Source of the DNA: an uncultured Bacteroidota bacterium
Lineage (GTDB): Bacteria > Bacteroidota > Bacteroidia > Chitinophagales > Chitinophagaceae
Reading direction: 5' to 3'
Assembly: GCA_903905065.1 (NCBI GenBank)
Contig: CAIVEW010000044.1
Location: 62,001 to 126,000, forward strand
Length of the DNA: 64,000 nucleotides
A program made the position numbers and the translations under genes. The notes below the pieces were generated by a model. The model saw only the letters and a list, made by a program, of their open reading frames with translations. It did no database searches and was not told the DNA's origin. How positions within the stretch are numbered: the first letter of the stretch is position 1; each line of letters opens with the position of its first letter. Shown here piece after piece: positions 33,674 through 43,438 of the stretch.

Positions 33674-34942
33674 ATGCACATGCTCATAAAGAAAGCGAGA
33701 ATAATAGATCCGCAGTCGGGTTTTCATGATAAGGTAGTGGACCTGCTGGTGGAGAATGGTGTTATTAAGGATATCGCAACAACAATAGATAAGGATGTAA
33801 AAACGGTTATAGAGGCTAAAGGATTGTGTGTGAGCCCCGGATGGGTGGATGTTTTTGCCGATTACCGCGAACCCGGCTTTGAGCATAAAGAAACAATAAC
33901 CAGTGGCCTTGCTACTGCGGCCGCCGGCGGATTTACAGATGTGCTGCTGGCGCCCAATACACAGCCTGCATTGAGCACAAAATCGATCATACAATTTGTA
34001 TTACAGAAGGCCAGCGGCAATATAGTGGCGCTGCATCCTATAGGCGCAGCTACTCAAAACACCGATGGCAAGGACCTTGCGGAGATGCTGGACATGCGTG
34101 CCAATGGCGCAATGGCATTCTCTGATGGCTGGAAGCCTGTACAGCAGGCCAGCCTGATGCTGAAAGCGCTGGAGTATGTGAAGGCATTTCATGGTACGGT
34201 GATACAACTGCCCGTAGATGCGTCGCTGGCGGCAGGTGGCCTTATGAATGAAGGTGTGGTGTCTACAGGGCTGGGAATGGCCGGCATACCTGTGCTGGCG
34301 GAATCCATTATGGTGCACCGGGACATAGAACTGCTGCGCTATACCGGCTCTAAACTGCATATTACGGGGGTTTCTACAGCCGAATCTATAGAGCTGATAC
34401 GGAAAGCTAAAAGCGAAGGGCTTGCCGTTACCTGCTCGGTAACGCCCTATCACCTGGCACTTACGGATGATATGCTTAGTGGTTACGACAGCGCTTATAA
34501 AGTCTCCCCGCCTTTGCGCAGCGAGACGGACAGAATGACGCTGATAGCCGGCCTTAAGGACGGCACAATAGATTGCATAGCCACGCACCACCGCCCGCAT
34601 GAGTGGGATGCCAAAACAAAGGAATTTGAATACGCCTCAGATGGTATGGCTGTGCAGGAGTGTGCCTTCAATATACTATGGGATGTGCTGAAAGACTACG
34701 TAACCATAGAGCGGCTGGTAGAGACAATGACCATAATGCCGCGGGCAATCTTTGGGCTGGAGACGCAGCAGATAGAAAAAGGCAGCAAGGCGTGTATGAC
34801 CATTTTCACTACGGCGGGCAGCCATACATTACCGGCAGGGCAAACGGCATCGGCAAGTAAGAACAATCCTTTTACCGGAAAGAAATTAAGCGGAAAGGTT
34901 TTGGGCATCATAAACAGCAACCAATTTCACCTAAATAAATAA
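33674..34942 (+). CDS. Dihydroorotase-like amidohydrolase lacking metal ligands (probably non-catalytic)
   Basis: About 422 residues, start at ATG 33674 or 33680 (MLIKKARIIDPQSGFHDK). The overall fold and landmarks follow dihydroorotase. The key positions differ: the HxH of PGFIDxHVHxREPG is GWVDVFADYREPG, the HVST His is HITGVST, TPHH is TPYH, and DHAPH reads HHRPH. With the metal site lost it should not hydrolyse dihydroorotate. Inactive dihydroorotase paralogues can support aspartate carbamoyltransferase assembly in other bacteria. No pyrB lies nearby. The following gene starts 3 bp after its stop. Confidence 0.85.
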   Translation: MHMLIKKARIIDPQSGFHDKVVDLLVENGVIKDIATTIDKDVKTVIEAKGLCVSPGWVDVFADYREPGFEHKETITSGLATAAAGGFTDVLLAPNTQPALSTKSIIQFVLQKASGNIVALHPIGAATQNTDGKDLAEMLDMRANGAMAFSDGWKPVQQASLMLKALEYVKAFHGTVIQLPVDASLAAGGLMNEGVVSTGLGMAGIPVLAESIMVHRDIELLRYTGSKLHITGVSTAESIELIRKAKSEGLAVTCSVTPYHLALTDDMLSGYDSAYKVSPPLRSETDRMTLIAGLKDGTIDCIATHHRPHEWDAKTKEFEYASDGMAVQECAFNILWDVLKDYVTIERLVETMTIMPRAIFGLETQQIEKGSKACMTIFTTAGSHTLPAGQTASASKNNPFTGKKLSGKVLGIINSNQFHLNK

Positions 34943-34945
34943 ATC

Positions 34946-35458
34946 ATGGAAAAGAAAAACACACACATCATTTATGGTTTCATTACCGGCATAGCTATGG
35001 TCATTGTCGGATTGATCGTTTACCTTGCTGGCGCTGCCTTTAAGCCGGGCGCACAATATATTGCTTACATCCCATTTTTGATAGGAATATTACTTAACGG
35101 TATGGCCTATTCAAAAGCCAACGATGGCTATGTAACTTTCGGCAACGTTTTCGGAAGTTGCTTTAAGGCCACGATGATCGTCACAATAGTAATGCTTACC
35201 TGGAGTGTAGTGTCGATGATGATATTTCCGGAAATGAAAGATAAGGCACTGGCAATGGTGCATGACCAAATGGCCAAGAATGGAAAGACGACCGATGACC
35301 AGATTGAAATGGCGATGAACATCACCAAAAAGTATTGGAATGTATTTCTTATCGCAGGCGCTATTTTCGGTACTTTATTCTACGGCGCTATATTCTCTTT
35401 AATAGGCGGTGCAGTTGCAAAGAAGAATGGAGAAAGACCATTTACTACTGGGGAATAG
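34946..35458 (+). CDS. DUF4199 family membrane protein, 170 aa
   Basis: Four hydrophobic helices (about 10-30, 38-54, 72-92 and 130-155) with the family's middle segment FPEMKDKALAMVHDQMAKNG followed by an amphipathic helix and a final FGTLFYGAIFSLIGGAVAKK. Inner-membrane protein of unknown function restricted mainly to Bacteroidota. It starts 3 bp after the dihydroorotase-like gene, so the two form an operon. Confidence 0.88.
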   Translation: MEKKNTHIIYGFITGIAMVIVGLIVYLAGAAFKPGAQYIAYIPFLIGILLNGMAYSKANDGYVTFGNVFGSCFKATMIVTIVMLTWSVVSMMIFPEMKDKALAMVHDQMAKNGKTTDDQIEMAMNITKKYWNVFLIAGAIFGTLFYGAIFSLIGGAVAKKNGERPFTTGE

Positions 35459-35775
35459 GCCTTAGCGAACTTCAAACGCCAGTTTTAAACTGGCTAAATT
35501 GGTTAGGCACGAGTTGGCTCAGCAGAGGCTGGGCTTCAAACTCGCGCCAGTGCGAGGATAAGGTGACTGTAGAAAATCACATGCACGCTATCTTTGACGC
35601 TACGGCAACTTTTGTACCTTGACTGCCCGGAATCCCTGCAAAATGTGACGAGCAGAACAACAATAAAATGCAAAACCCAGCCATTCACAGATCGTTGATA
35701 ACTTCCGGTTGCCTGTTGTGGTGCGCATCATTTTTCGGTGAGGCATACGGCACGTAACCATACTCCACCATTGGC
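35459..35775. other. Intergenic region rich in inverted repeats
   Basis: 317 bp with no gene. It holds the palindrome GCCAGTTTTAAACTGGC (35478-35494) and an imperfect pair GGCACGAGTT (35506-35515) / AACTCGCGCC (35539-35548) that could fold into consecutive hairpins. The remainder may contain a truncated N-terminus of the following gene. No tRNA or riboswitch recognised. Confidence 0.45.
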
Positions 35776-36234
35776 ATGGTGACATCACCGTTGATCACTG
35801 TTATAGGTTTGATTTATTGGCTAAAGTATTATCGCAATACGAGAGGGTATTATCCCAGATTTGGCAGCACAATCGGCGCTATGTTTTCTCGTACGGGAAG
35901 GTATGACTTTATATGGATTCATATTTTAGAATTCTGGACCTTTTGCCTCTTGTTTTGGATGGGCCTTGCATTAATAATGGTTTTGACTTTCAAGAATTCA
36001 GATGCATTTGAGGCAACGAAGCGATATTGCCAGGCAAATCAGGAAATTCTTGCCAAAACAGGCCCCATAAAATACTACGGTGTTTTGGTTGGGGGCAGCA
36101 TTACAATGGGCGGGCAAAGCGGCAATGCAGATTTCTCATTTACTATTATAGGCGAAAAGGGAAACTTTAACGCAAATTCTAAATTGATTGAACAAGCCGG
36201 CAGTTGGCAGGTGGAGAATGTAACGCTACGTTGA
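35776..36234 (+). CDS. Coa1-like (cytochrome oxidase assembly) membrane protein, 152 aa
   Basis: N-terminal basic segment, one hydrophobic helix (FWTFCLLFWMGLALIMVLTF), then the Coa1-type domain: SDAFEATKRYCQANQEI, GGSITMGGQSGNADFSF, FTIIGEKGN and GSWQVENVTLR. Proteins with this domain occur as small membrane-anchored factors in bacteria; in yeast Coa1 assists Cox1 maturation. No cytochrome oxidase genes are near. The N-terminus may be shortened, as the upstream sequence is open to question. Confidence 0.65.
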   Translation: MVTSPLITVIGLIYWLKYYRNTRGYYPRFGSTIGAMFSRTGRYDFIWIHILEFWTFCLLFWMGLALIMVLTFKNSDAFEATKRYCQANQEILAKTGPIKYYGVLVGGSITMGGQSGNADFSFTIIGEKGNFNANSKLIEQAGSWQVENVTLR

Positions 36235-36310
36235 TAATTTCGATCATTGTTCAGATGGGAATACACGAGTTGTTTGGTCTTAGAAGAGTTTCTCTGTTAA
36301 ATTATTACTG

Positions 36311-36346
36311 GCAAAAAAAAACGCGGCCCGTTTCGGAGCCGCGTTT
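36311..36346 (-). terminator. Rho-independent terminator for the choice-of-anchor A gene
   Basis: On the minus strand: AAACGCGGC, loop, GCCGCGTTT followed by a run of T. The 9-bp stem (36319-36327 with 36338-36346) and T-run make a textbook intrinsic terminator 25 bp after the stop of the 1073-residue gene. Confidence 0.9.
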
Positions 36347-36370
36347 ATAAGAGAGGTATCAGAATAATGC

Positions 36371-39300
36371 TTAGCGCACTATTGTTATTTTGGTCACATC
36401 ATATTTTACAGAACTGTTGCCCAACCTTACAAAGAACATACCATCGATGGCACCGGCTGGTACATTTACAGTAACGGTGTTCATGCCTGCTACAGCTTTC
36501 ACATCTTGTTTGTAAACTACACGTCCTGCAATATCTGTTAGTTCCAGGGTCATGTCTTCGTTCTGTGCTGCTGCAAACCTGCACTGGAATGGTCCGCTGG
36601 CCGGGTTCGGCATGATAGTCAGGTTCTTAGACTTCAACACACGGCTGCTTGGCACAACTGTTGGCGAGAAAGCCTGGTCATCTGCAAAGAAATTAACGCT
36701 GGTTTCCTTGCCACCATATTGGAAAGTATAGACAACCGCAGTTACGTCATACGGGTTGATGTAGGTGCTCAGGCTGGCGTTATCAGATGCGAAATCATTA
36801 AAACTTACCTGGTAGTTCTGGGCAGCAGTATCCAATGTCAAAGTAGTATAATACTGGTCATTGAAGTTAACGATACCGTCCTTGATCAGCCTGATCTGCA
36901 CTTTACCTCCGCCTTTGGCGAGGAACTTATAAGAATTGTATCCGGTCAGATCCACCTTATCTTCTCCTGATGTGATGAACTTATAGACAGATATATAGTC
37001 GGTGCTTGTGCCGGTTACGGTAATGTTCCTGTAAAGCGGATATTCGCCATCAGTATATACTCTGCTGAAGTTATTGTCAGGCTTGTAATTGATAGCCGTA
37101 TAATGGCCGTCGAAGTCCAGGCTCCAGTTACCGTCAGCCATGTAAATATCATCAACCAGGGTATCGTTCATATACAGGTGGCCTTCGTATTCGTAGCCGT
37201 CGTGGATAGGCAACTGGAAATTATTGGCTACTCCACCAACCAGGGTAAAAGGAATTTCCAGTGTATCAACGCCCGAGAATTCGTTTTTCCTTTCTTCGAA
37301 AATGATCTTGCAGTTGGTAGAATTCACTGCGCTGGTAATATTGACGTTCAGGAAGCCTTTATCTCTCTTTCCGGCCGCTATATAGGTGGTTGGTAATACG
37401 AAGCCAAGGTCAACCTGTTGCAATGGTAAAACCGCGGAAAGATTGGTAAGTACTTCGTTGGTGAGTATTTGTGTGTTGAGTGGCGAAGCAGCCCAGATCT
37501 GGAAATTGAATACGGAGTCATCACCGGAATACTCAGAAATGAGCCATTTGCTTTGGATATCGAAATGATTGCTGCCTGCTGATTTACCCGCCGCGAAAGC
37601 GATACAATATTCCACTGCGCCATTTTGCTGCAACAGTCTGAACTGCACGAAATTGATGCCCTGGATCTGTACGGTCTCGGTGCTTTGTAATGTAGCGCCG
37701 CGGAAACGGTCGCAGATGGACTTTGTGTGGTTGTAAGCTTTGCCCAGCGTGGTAATGGCAAGTACGGCAGCCTTTGCGGCATTGTTATTCACATAATCAA
37801 CTGAGAATGCATCAACAGCAGAGGTCAGCGTAGTAATGTCTGTAGGAGTGCTCACCTGCGGAGTAGTATTTGCAAGGCTGGCTGGGGCAAAGCGCTCTAT
37901 CGAGCTTCCGGAGGTACCGGTAGTGCGTGCCGTTGAATGCGTATCCTTGTTGAAAACCGGCATCGTGCTGTAATCAGGCTTTGTGCTTACACTGTTTTTG
38001 ATATTGTTTATAGCCCTGCGGCTAACAGCATCGCCGAGGCTCACGCTTTCAAGGCCGCCGGTGCAGCCACAAGATACGCTGTCGCAGATCACGAACACTT
38101 TCATATAGGCATACATGATACAACCTGCGCCACTGGTTACCTTTTCAGTAACTACATATCCACCGACTGAGCCATAATGCTTAATAGGATCAGGACCAGT
38201 AGCAGTGGTACCATCACCAAAATCCCAGTTATAAGTACAGCCGGAACCAAGCGCGGTAAATGCAAAACTGTTACCCGTGAGCACCTGGATAGAATCATTA
38301 ACTGTAAAGCCGGAAACGGGAGAAGGTGATACAATCACAGTATGGGTAACGCTATCAGCAGAGCCGCCAGCGCCTCTTGCTACAAATTTTACATGGTATG
38401 TGCCGGTAGCTGTGTAAGCTTTTACGGCATCCATAGTATAAGCATGGGTGCCGTCACCAAAATCCCAGCGGTAGGTGAATGGCCCAACACCTGTAGCACT
38501 GCCAGTAAAAATAAACACATTATCAGCGAGACACTGGTTGTCTATATTCACGTCGAATGATGCGTTAACGTTGATGCCTCCTCCGCAACCCGGAATATGG
38601 CAGCGGCAAGGGCAGTGGTGGTTGTCGCCGGCAGAATGGCAAAAGGAGTGGCAAATGATCTGCCCTTCGCAGGGTGAAGGATTGGTGGTCTTTGTAATGT
38701 CGCAATAAGGAGCAAATATGCAGCCTTCTACAGAGCCGGTACCGCATATATTAAGTTTCGGGCTGTTGTAGAAATTAAAAAGTACGTAAGGACAACCGGT
38801 AATATCAATACCTGAGGTGGCAAAAGGAGACCATGCGAATGAATCCGAAGCATTCACGTTAATAATAAGCACGTGGTTGGAGTCAGGTGCATTATTATAC
38901 GTGAAAGATGTAATGGTGTTAAGGGCAGCACCGGTGAGGTTCAGCACATTTGTACCGGAATGTAACGTGATCTTTACAGCAGAAGGAAGGCCGGTGCGAA
39001 CCGACAGCAGGTCGTTGCTGGCATCATACAAGGACGCATTGTCGGTAAATGCCCCCATTGTCGTAGCGCTCGATTTCATCTGTAGGAAGGCCGATGTGAA
39101 ATCAACACCAGATGGCTGGCATACCGGATTTGAAGTGGGACTTACACCAATAGCGTAAGATGTCATCTGCATCTGCACACTGGGTACGCCACTGTAATCA
39201 GAGCCCGCAGTTATGTTCATGGGCGCATACAGGCCGCTCATATCTGTATACCAGATAGTAGAACCGGAACAGTCGCCTAATTTCACATACCCGTTATTGT

Positions 39301-39592
39301 TTACGGTCAAAATACCACGGGAGTAATTTATACCGCCGCCCACAACCACGGATGTGGGTATGCCAGCAACAGTAAATGAACCGGGATTAGTAGTGGACAC
39401 TGCGTAGTTGCCGCCAATAGCCAGGTTGCCGCCCGTAGCCACGGGTCCCTGTGTAGAACCTGCCGTGAAATTAATGCCGCCCTGCGTAAATACATTGAAG
39501 TCCAAAGCAGGCGCAGTGGGGCTTTGAGCTATAAGCCGTGTGGTTGTCAACAATAAGATGAAGAAGCAACTTAGGGGTAATTTTCTTTTCAT
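36371..39592 (-). CDS. Secreted choice-of-anchor A / PKD protein with T9SS type A sorting domain
   Basis: 1073 residues. Signal peptide (MKRKLPLSCFFILLLTTTRLIAQ). Residues about 27-320 form a choice-of-anchor A domain (DFNVFTQGGINFTAGSTQG; GGNLAIGGNYAV). A Cys/His-dense segment follows (about 308-340, CHSFCHSAGDNHHCPCRCH). Two PKD domains come next (YRWDFGDGTHA; YNWDFGDGTTA). The middle holds a long beta-rich region, then a carbohydrate-binding-like fold (YNSYKFLAKGGGKVQIRLIK). The tail LTIMPNPASGPFQCRF to VTKITIVR is the type A sorting domain. Predicted surface-attached; has a strong promoter and terminator of its own. Confidence 0.9.
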   Translation of the reverse strand: MKRKLPLSCFFILLLTTTRLIAQSPTAPALDFNVFTQGGINFTAGSTQGPVATGGNLAIGGNYAVSTTNPGSFTVAGIPTSVVVGGGINYSRGILTVNNNGYVKLGDCSGSTIWYTDMSGLYAPMNITAGSDYSGVPSVQMQMTSYAIGVSPTSNPVCQPSGVDFTSAFLQMKSSATTMGAFTDNASLYDASNDLLSVRTGLPSAVKITLHSGTNVLNLTGAALNTITSFTYNNAPDSNHVLIINVNASDSFAWSPFATSGIDITGCPYVLFNFYNSPKLNICGTGSVEGCIFAPYCDITKTTNPSPCEGQIICHSFCHSAGDNHHCPCRCHIPGCGGGINVNASFDVNIDNQCLADNVFIFTGSATGVGPFTYRWDFGDGTHAYTMDAVKAYTATGTYHVKFVARGAGGSADSVTHTVIVSPSPVSGFTVNDSIQVLTGNSFAFTALGSGCTYNWDFGDGTTATGPDPIKHYGSVGGYVVTEKVTSGAGCIMYAYMKVFVICDSVSCGCTGGLESVSLGDAVSRRAINNIKNSVSTKPDYSTMPVFNKDTHSTARTTGTSGSSIERFAPASLANTTPQVSTPTDITTLTSAVDAFSVDYVNNNAAKAAVLAITTLGKAYNHTKSICDRFRGATLQSTETVQIQGINFVQFRLLQQNGAVEYCIAFAAGKSAGSNHFDIQSKWLISEYSGDDSVFNFQIWAASPLNTQILTNEVLTNLSAVLPLQQVDLGFVLPTTYIAAGKRDKGFLNVNITSAVNSTNCKIIFEERKNEFSGVDTLEIPFTLVGGVANNFQLPIHDGYEYEGHLYMNDTLVDDIYMADGNWSLDFDGHYTAINYKPDNNFSRVYTDGEYPLYRNITVTGTSTDYISVYKFITSGEDKVDLTGYNSYKFLAKGGGKVQIRLIKDGIVNFNDQYYTTLTLDTAAQNYQVSFNDFASDNASLSTYINPYDVTAVVYTFQYGGKETSVNFFADDQAFSPTVVPSSRVLKSKNLTIMPNPASGPFQCRFAAAQNEDMTLELTDIAGRVVYKQDVKAVAGMNTVTVNVPAGAIDGMFFVRLGNSSVKYDVTKITIVR

Positions 39593-40020
39593 AATTTCCG
39601 ATTTTAAATGGTTTGCAAATCGTTAACTTGTGAGTTGTAATTCATTAACATATACGCAAAATTAGAAACTTTTTTGTAAAAACAAAACTTTTTCAAAAAA
39701 AATTATCAATTGTTTTCTATTACTTTATTCTGTCCCGTATTATTTTGCTTCTTTTTCATAAATATTTTGATGACCGCGCAAACCCTGTACTGGCGCACCT
39801 TTCAGGCCGCCGCTACAAAATTTGTTATTTCATTCGTTAAAGCTACGTAAAAATAACGATTTATTTTCATGAATTCAAAAATAAAGTAGGATAATTTACG
39901 GGCATAAAAAGTGACTTTACAAGCGGTCCGGCAACTACATGTACGATAGCAGTTCCTGGCCATTCACACAATTTCCTGAACTTAGCAAAATTCACTTATC
40001 ATGAAACGCAAATCAATAAA
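39593..40020. other. AT-rich intergenic region with promoter elements
   Basis: 428 bp between divergent genes. It contains the consensus promoter for the choice-of-anchor A gene at 39657-39685 and long A/T runs (39670-39720). Nothing gene-like was found in 39720-40020. Confidence 0.5.
39657..39685 (-). promoter_or_regulatory. Consensus Bacteroidota promoter TTG-N18-TAATTTTG
   Basis: On the minus strand the -33 TTG (39685-39683) and -7 TAATTTTG (39664-39657) are spaced by 18 bp, the textbook sigma-A arrangement for this phylum. It gives the 1073-residue surface protein a leader of about 60 nt. The only promoter here with both elements ideal. Confidence 0.75.
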
Positions 40021-40413
40021 ATGAATCGCAGTTCAGACAAACTAAGACTCGACAAATACCTGTGGGCCATACGCATCTTCAAGACGCGCTCACAGGCCAC
40101 TTCCGCCATTGACGAAGGGAAAGTGAAGTTGAACAGCGCCAATATAAAGCCCTCCCGGACCGTGGCTATTGGCGACAAGTATACCATAAAGACTCCGGCT
40201 CGCCGCTGGACGATTGAGGTCACGGGCCTGCTGCACGATCGTGCCGCTTATGAAGAGGCAATAAAGAATTATGTGGATATTACCCCCGAGGAAGATAAAC
40301 TGCTGAACCAGCAAATCGGCAGCAGCTTTTATACCGGCAAGCGCCAAAGTAAAACAGGTCACCCCACTAAGAAACAGCGGCGTGACCTGGAAGATTTTTT
40401 TGAAGATCAATAA
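40021..40413 (+). CDS. hslR: S4-domain RNA-binding protein (Hsp15 family)
   Basis: 130 residues. The S4 RNA-binding motif is RLDKYLWAIRIFKTRSQA through DEGKVKLNSANIKPSRTV (about 9-50). A basic tail (YTGKRQSKTGHPTKKQRRDLE) is typical of Hsp15, which binds peptidyl-tRNA-bearing 50S subunits to recycle stalled ribosomes. Its stop overlaps the 3' end of the convergent lipoprotein gene by 7 bp. Confidence 0.88.
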   Translation: MNRSSDKLRLDKYLWAIRIFKTRSQATSAIDEGKVKLNSANIKPSRTVAIGDKYTIKTPARRWTIEVTGLLHDRAAYEEAIKNYVDITPEEDKLLNQQIGSSFYTGKRQSKTGHPTKKQRRDLEDFFEDQ

Positions 40414-41621
40414 ACGGATACGTAATTGCCGGGAATGGTGAGCACCCAGTTGGCACCGTCATCTACGCTTTGGAAGATGCCCTGGTTGGTAGCTATGTAC
40501 ACATATTTTTTCACGGTACCATTCTTGAATATGGTCTCTTTGAAAGCGATATTGCGTACGATCAGGTTTGAGGCAAGGCCATTATTATTTGGTTGCCATA
40601 CACCGGTGTTGTTATTATAAATATACAGCCCCGCCGAGTCCGTGCCTATCAGGGCTACTTCTTCGAACGGTGATGCAACACAAAGCAAAGGCCTGCCAGC
40701 AGGGAGTCCGGTGTATTGCGCCCAGTTAGCCCCGAAGTCATCGCTATACCATGCACCATTTGCTCCTTTTTCATCAATGGCAATCAACCGGTTGTTGTAA
40801 TGCCCGAGGGTAAAGAAGCTCGCAGTAGGAGCAGAAGCATGCGGCGGAAGCGGAATGCCGGATGCATTCCCGGTACCAAGCGTAATCACGCCATCCGGGT
40901 TGCCCGTCACCTCCTTCCACTGCTGGTCTTTTGCTGCTTTGTAAAAGTTCCTTTCGTAGCGATACATGGTGGATGGAAGCTTTGTCGCCGGCGTCTCAAA
41001 CGCCAGACCACACAAGTAACCATTTTTGAGCTGGGTAAAACTATACATGTAAATAGGCAGTCTGCCCGTTGAACCAAGGCCTGGAATAGTATCGTAGCTG
41101 TTTTCCAGAGTCCATGTGCCAAGCGCCCCGTTCCCGTCGCTGTAGGTCAAGCCCATAAGATTGGTGAGTACAGTACCATCTGAAAGGCGCATGCTGCTGG
41201 CGCGGCTGGCCGCGTAAACCCTGTTGCCCCAGGCCGCACAGTTGATCATCATGGACTGGTTGAGATAGATGGGCAAATTGGGCACAACGCTCATATCAGA
41301 GGTCCAATATAAAGAATCGAAGCTATGGTTAAAATTCACACCATTGTTACTGCTGAAATATAGTGAGTCTTTAGCCCACAAAATATTTTCCCCCGATGTG
41401 ACCAACGAACGGCATGGCTTTCCATCAGGTGGAAATATAGCAGTCCGGTTTTTGCCGTCAGTAGAGACAAACAAGGTACCAGACGTATCGGAAAAATACA
41501 GGCTATACGGTGTCTCAACAACAGTATTGTTGTTGATAGCGTTAATTTTCTTACAGCTATACACCGTTACGGCTGCAAGCGTTATCAATCCTGCTATAAA
41601 GTATAGGGACAACTTTTTCAT
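40407..41621 (-). CDS. Lipoprotein with BNR/propeller-like repeats, 404 aa
   Basis: Lipobox VYSC (about residue 23) after MKKLSLYFIAGLITLAAVT. The mature protein repeats S-x-DxGxxW-type Asp-box motifs (SSNNGVNFN, YSDDFGANWAQ, SVDDGANWVLTI), the signature of sialidase-like or photosynthesis-stability-factor beta propellers. No catalytic tyrosine pair was identified, so enzyme activity is unproven. Probably an outer-membrane lipoprotein. Tail-to-tail overlap with hslR. Confidence 0.75.
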   Translation of the reverse strand: MKKLSLYFIAGLITLAAVTVYSCKKINAINNNTVVETPYSLYFSDTSGTLFVSTDGKNRTAIFPPDGKPCRSLVTSGENILWAKDSLYFSSNNGVNFNHSFDSLYWTSDMSVVPNLPIYLNQSMMINCAAWGNRVYAASRASSMRLSDGTVLTNLMGLTYSDGNGALGTWTLENSYDTIPGLGSTGRLPIYMYSFTQLKNGYLCGLAFETPATKLPSTMYRYERNFYKAAKDQQWKEVTGNPDGVITLGTGNASGIPLPPHASAPTASFFTLGHYNNRLIAIDEKGANGAWYSDDFGANWAQYTGLPAGRPLLCVASPFEEVALIGTDSAGLYIYNNNTGVWQPNNNGLASNLIVRNIAFKETIFKNGTVKKYVYIATNQGIFQSVDDGANWVLTIPGNYVSVY

Positions 41622-41756
41622 TGATATTCTGTTCTAAGGTGCTAAAATTAGTAAAAAACAAAGATAACTACACTATCCACAAATATAAAGACATGGAATC
41701 GTATGGAAAGGTTGGCACTAACTACCCTTTAACCTTTTAACTTACCAACCACCACC

Positions 41757-43424
41757 CTACTGCGCTATTTTGTCCGCGTCGTTCATCTTCATCCCATAAT
41801 CTATCAGCTCAATAAGGCTATTTTCATCCGTATTCGTGAAATTTATATCTAAATGGTATTCAAATGCACTGTTCTTAAATTCACCGCCGCTAAGCGAGAT
41901 GTTATTTAGCAGTTTCTTGCTCTCCATGATCATTGCAGAGTCATGTGCCGAATGGCTGATGCCCGCGTCTATGTTCTTCAGCAAAAGCTGCATATCTACG
42001 TACACAGCCCACGGGTGGCCCGTTACCTGGGCTGCGGCATCAGGCATTTTCTGCGATTTGAAATCGCCGTGCAGGAAGCCGGTGGCATATGCGTTTTTAT
42101 TAGACACTACAGCGTATTGGTCATCCATCTTCAGGTATACGGAGTCGCTTTCATCCAGCGGTATAACAAAGCCATTCCCTGATTGTGCCAGCCCGTTTTG
42201 CTTAGCCAGCCCTACCAGTTTCTGGAATTTGTCTTTGTTGCCTATTTTCATCACATAGCTCATGCTTAGTGTAGGCTTTTGGTTTTGATGGGTCACCTTC
42301 TGCCCCATAAAGCTATCGGTCACAGTTTCTGTGTGCAGGCTGAAATCGTTGATCACAAAGCTCATGTCTCCGGTAAACGCATCAAGAATATCATCGGCGT
42401 TCATGTTTTGCTGGGCAAGGGCTGTATTTGCCAATCCCAATACACCCATTTTTTCCAGCATCGATTTTACTCCTTTAGGCGATATATGCATGGCTACCAG
42501 CATGTCCAGGTTCTGGCCAGGCAAGCGGCTCAGGAGATCTTTGTCCACATTAACGGCCCCGAATTCAAGGCCGATGTCCTTCATAGAATCAGGAAGGTAG
42601 TAACGCATATCACCCGTTATTTTTCCCTTTTTGAAGTCGAAACCCGATGTGAATGTTGCATCCTTCCACAATGCGGCCGATAATGATACGCCGCCCATCC
42701 GGTCAGACATATCACTGCCATACTGCGACATGAGCTGGCCATAATTGAGCCAGAAGGTGATGTCGTGGCCTTCTGCTTCAAGCGCTGTAAAACGGGAGTT
42801 ACCGGTAAGTGAGTTATCTCCCGCCACACTAAATGCCGCGGTCATTTCTGCAGACAGGCTTGCCAGATCTTCCATTGGGTGGTCTCCCGGCTGTGACCCG
42901 CGACCCTCCATAAGGTCATTATAATCGGTTGGCGCAGACATTACATTGATGATGACCAGGAGATTGTTGCTCCAACCCACAAACATATCGCGGCCAAGGC
43001 TCGCTTCTTTGTGGCCTCCGTTCTGTTTGATCTCCACCTGCGGAAATACCTTCTTCACATATGCTTCCCATTGCGCGGCATCAGACAATGGAACAAGCCC
43101 CGTTATACGGTTTCCCCCTTTAAAGCGCGTATCTGGCTTAACATATACGTAGAGTGTATTGGCTAGGTCTATCCCGGCTTTTTCTATACCATCCATCGCA
43201 TCCTTTGTGCTTTTTTCAGGAATGCGGCTTTGCATCTCTTTGAAGAGTTTGCTCCCCGTGATCACATTCCAGGCAATTTTTTTGCCCAGGGATCGGAGGT
43301 TGATACCAGCTACGGCTACCGCATCCTTAGGGATGTAGCGTGCATGGTCTGGCTTCCTGCTGCATGCGCTCAATACTGCAACAATCATCAATAATAGAAT
43401 GGCGATACGCGAAAAGCGGTGCAT
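41757..43424 (-). CDS. DUF4836 family lipoprotein, 555 aa
   Basis: Lipobox LSAC (about residue 21) then SRKPDHARYIPKDAVAVAGI, the family start. Long alpha/beta protein with conserved DMFVGWSNNLLVIIN, LNYGQLMSQYG and GDMSFVINDFSL. Bacteroidota-specific outer-membrane-associated lipoprotein of unknown role. It lies downstream of the DUF3127 gene, but a 20-bp perfect hairpin separates them, so it may depend on partial read-through. Confidence 0.85.
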   Translation of the reverse strand: MHRFSRIAILLLMIVAVLSACSRKPDHARYIPKDAVAVAGINLRSLGKKIAWNVITGSKLFKEMQSRIPEKSTKDAMDGIEKAGIDLANTLYVYVKPDTRFKGGNRITGLVPLSDAAQWEAYVKKVFPQVEIKQNGGHKEASLGRDMFVGWSNNLLVIINVMSAPTDYNDLMEGRGSQPGDHPMEDLASLSAEMTAAFSVAGDNSLTGNSRFTALEAEGHDITFWLNYGQLMSQYGSDMSDRMGGVSLSAALWKDATFTSGFDFKKGKITGDMRYYLPDSMKDIGLEFGAVNVDKDLLSRLPGQNLDMLVAMHISPKGVKSMLEKMGVLGLANTALAQQNMNADDILDAFTGDMSFVINDFSLHTETVTDSFMGQKVTHQNQKPTLSMSYVMKIGNKDKFQKLVGLAKQNGLAQSGNGFVIPLDESDSVYLKMDDQYAVVSNKNAYATGFLHGDFKSQKMPDAAAQVTGHPWAVYVDMQLLLKNIDAGISHSAHDSAMIMESKKLLNNISLSGGEFKNSAFEYHLDINFTNTDENSLIELIDYGMKMNDADKIAQ

Positions 43425-43438
43425 AGATCAGCTTTTAT

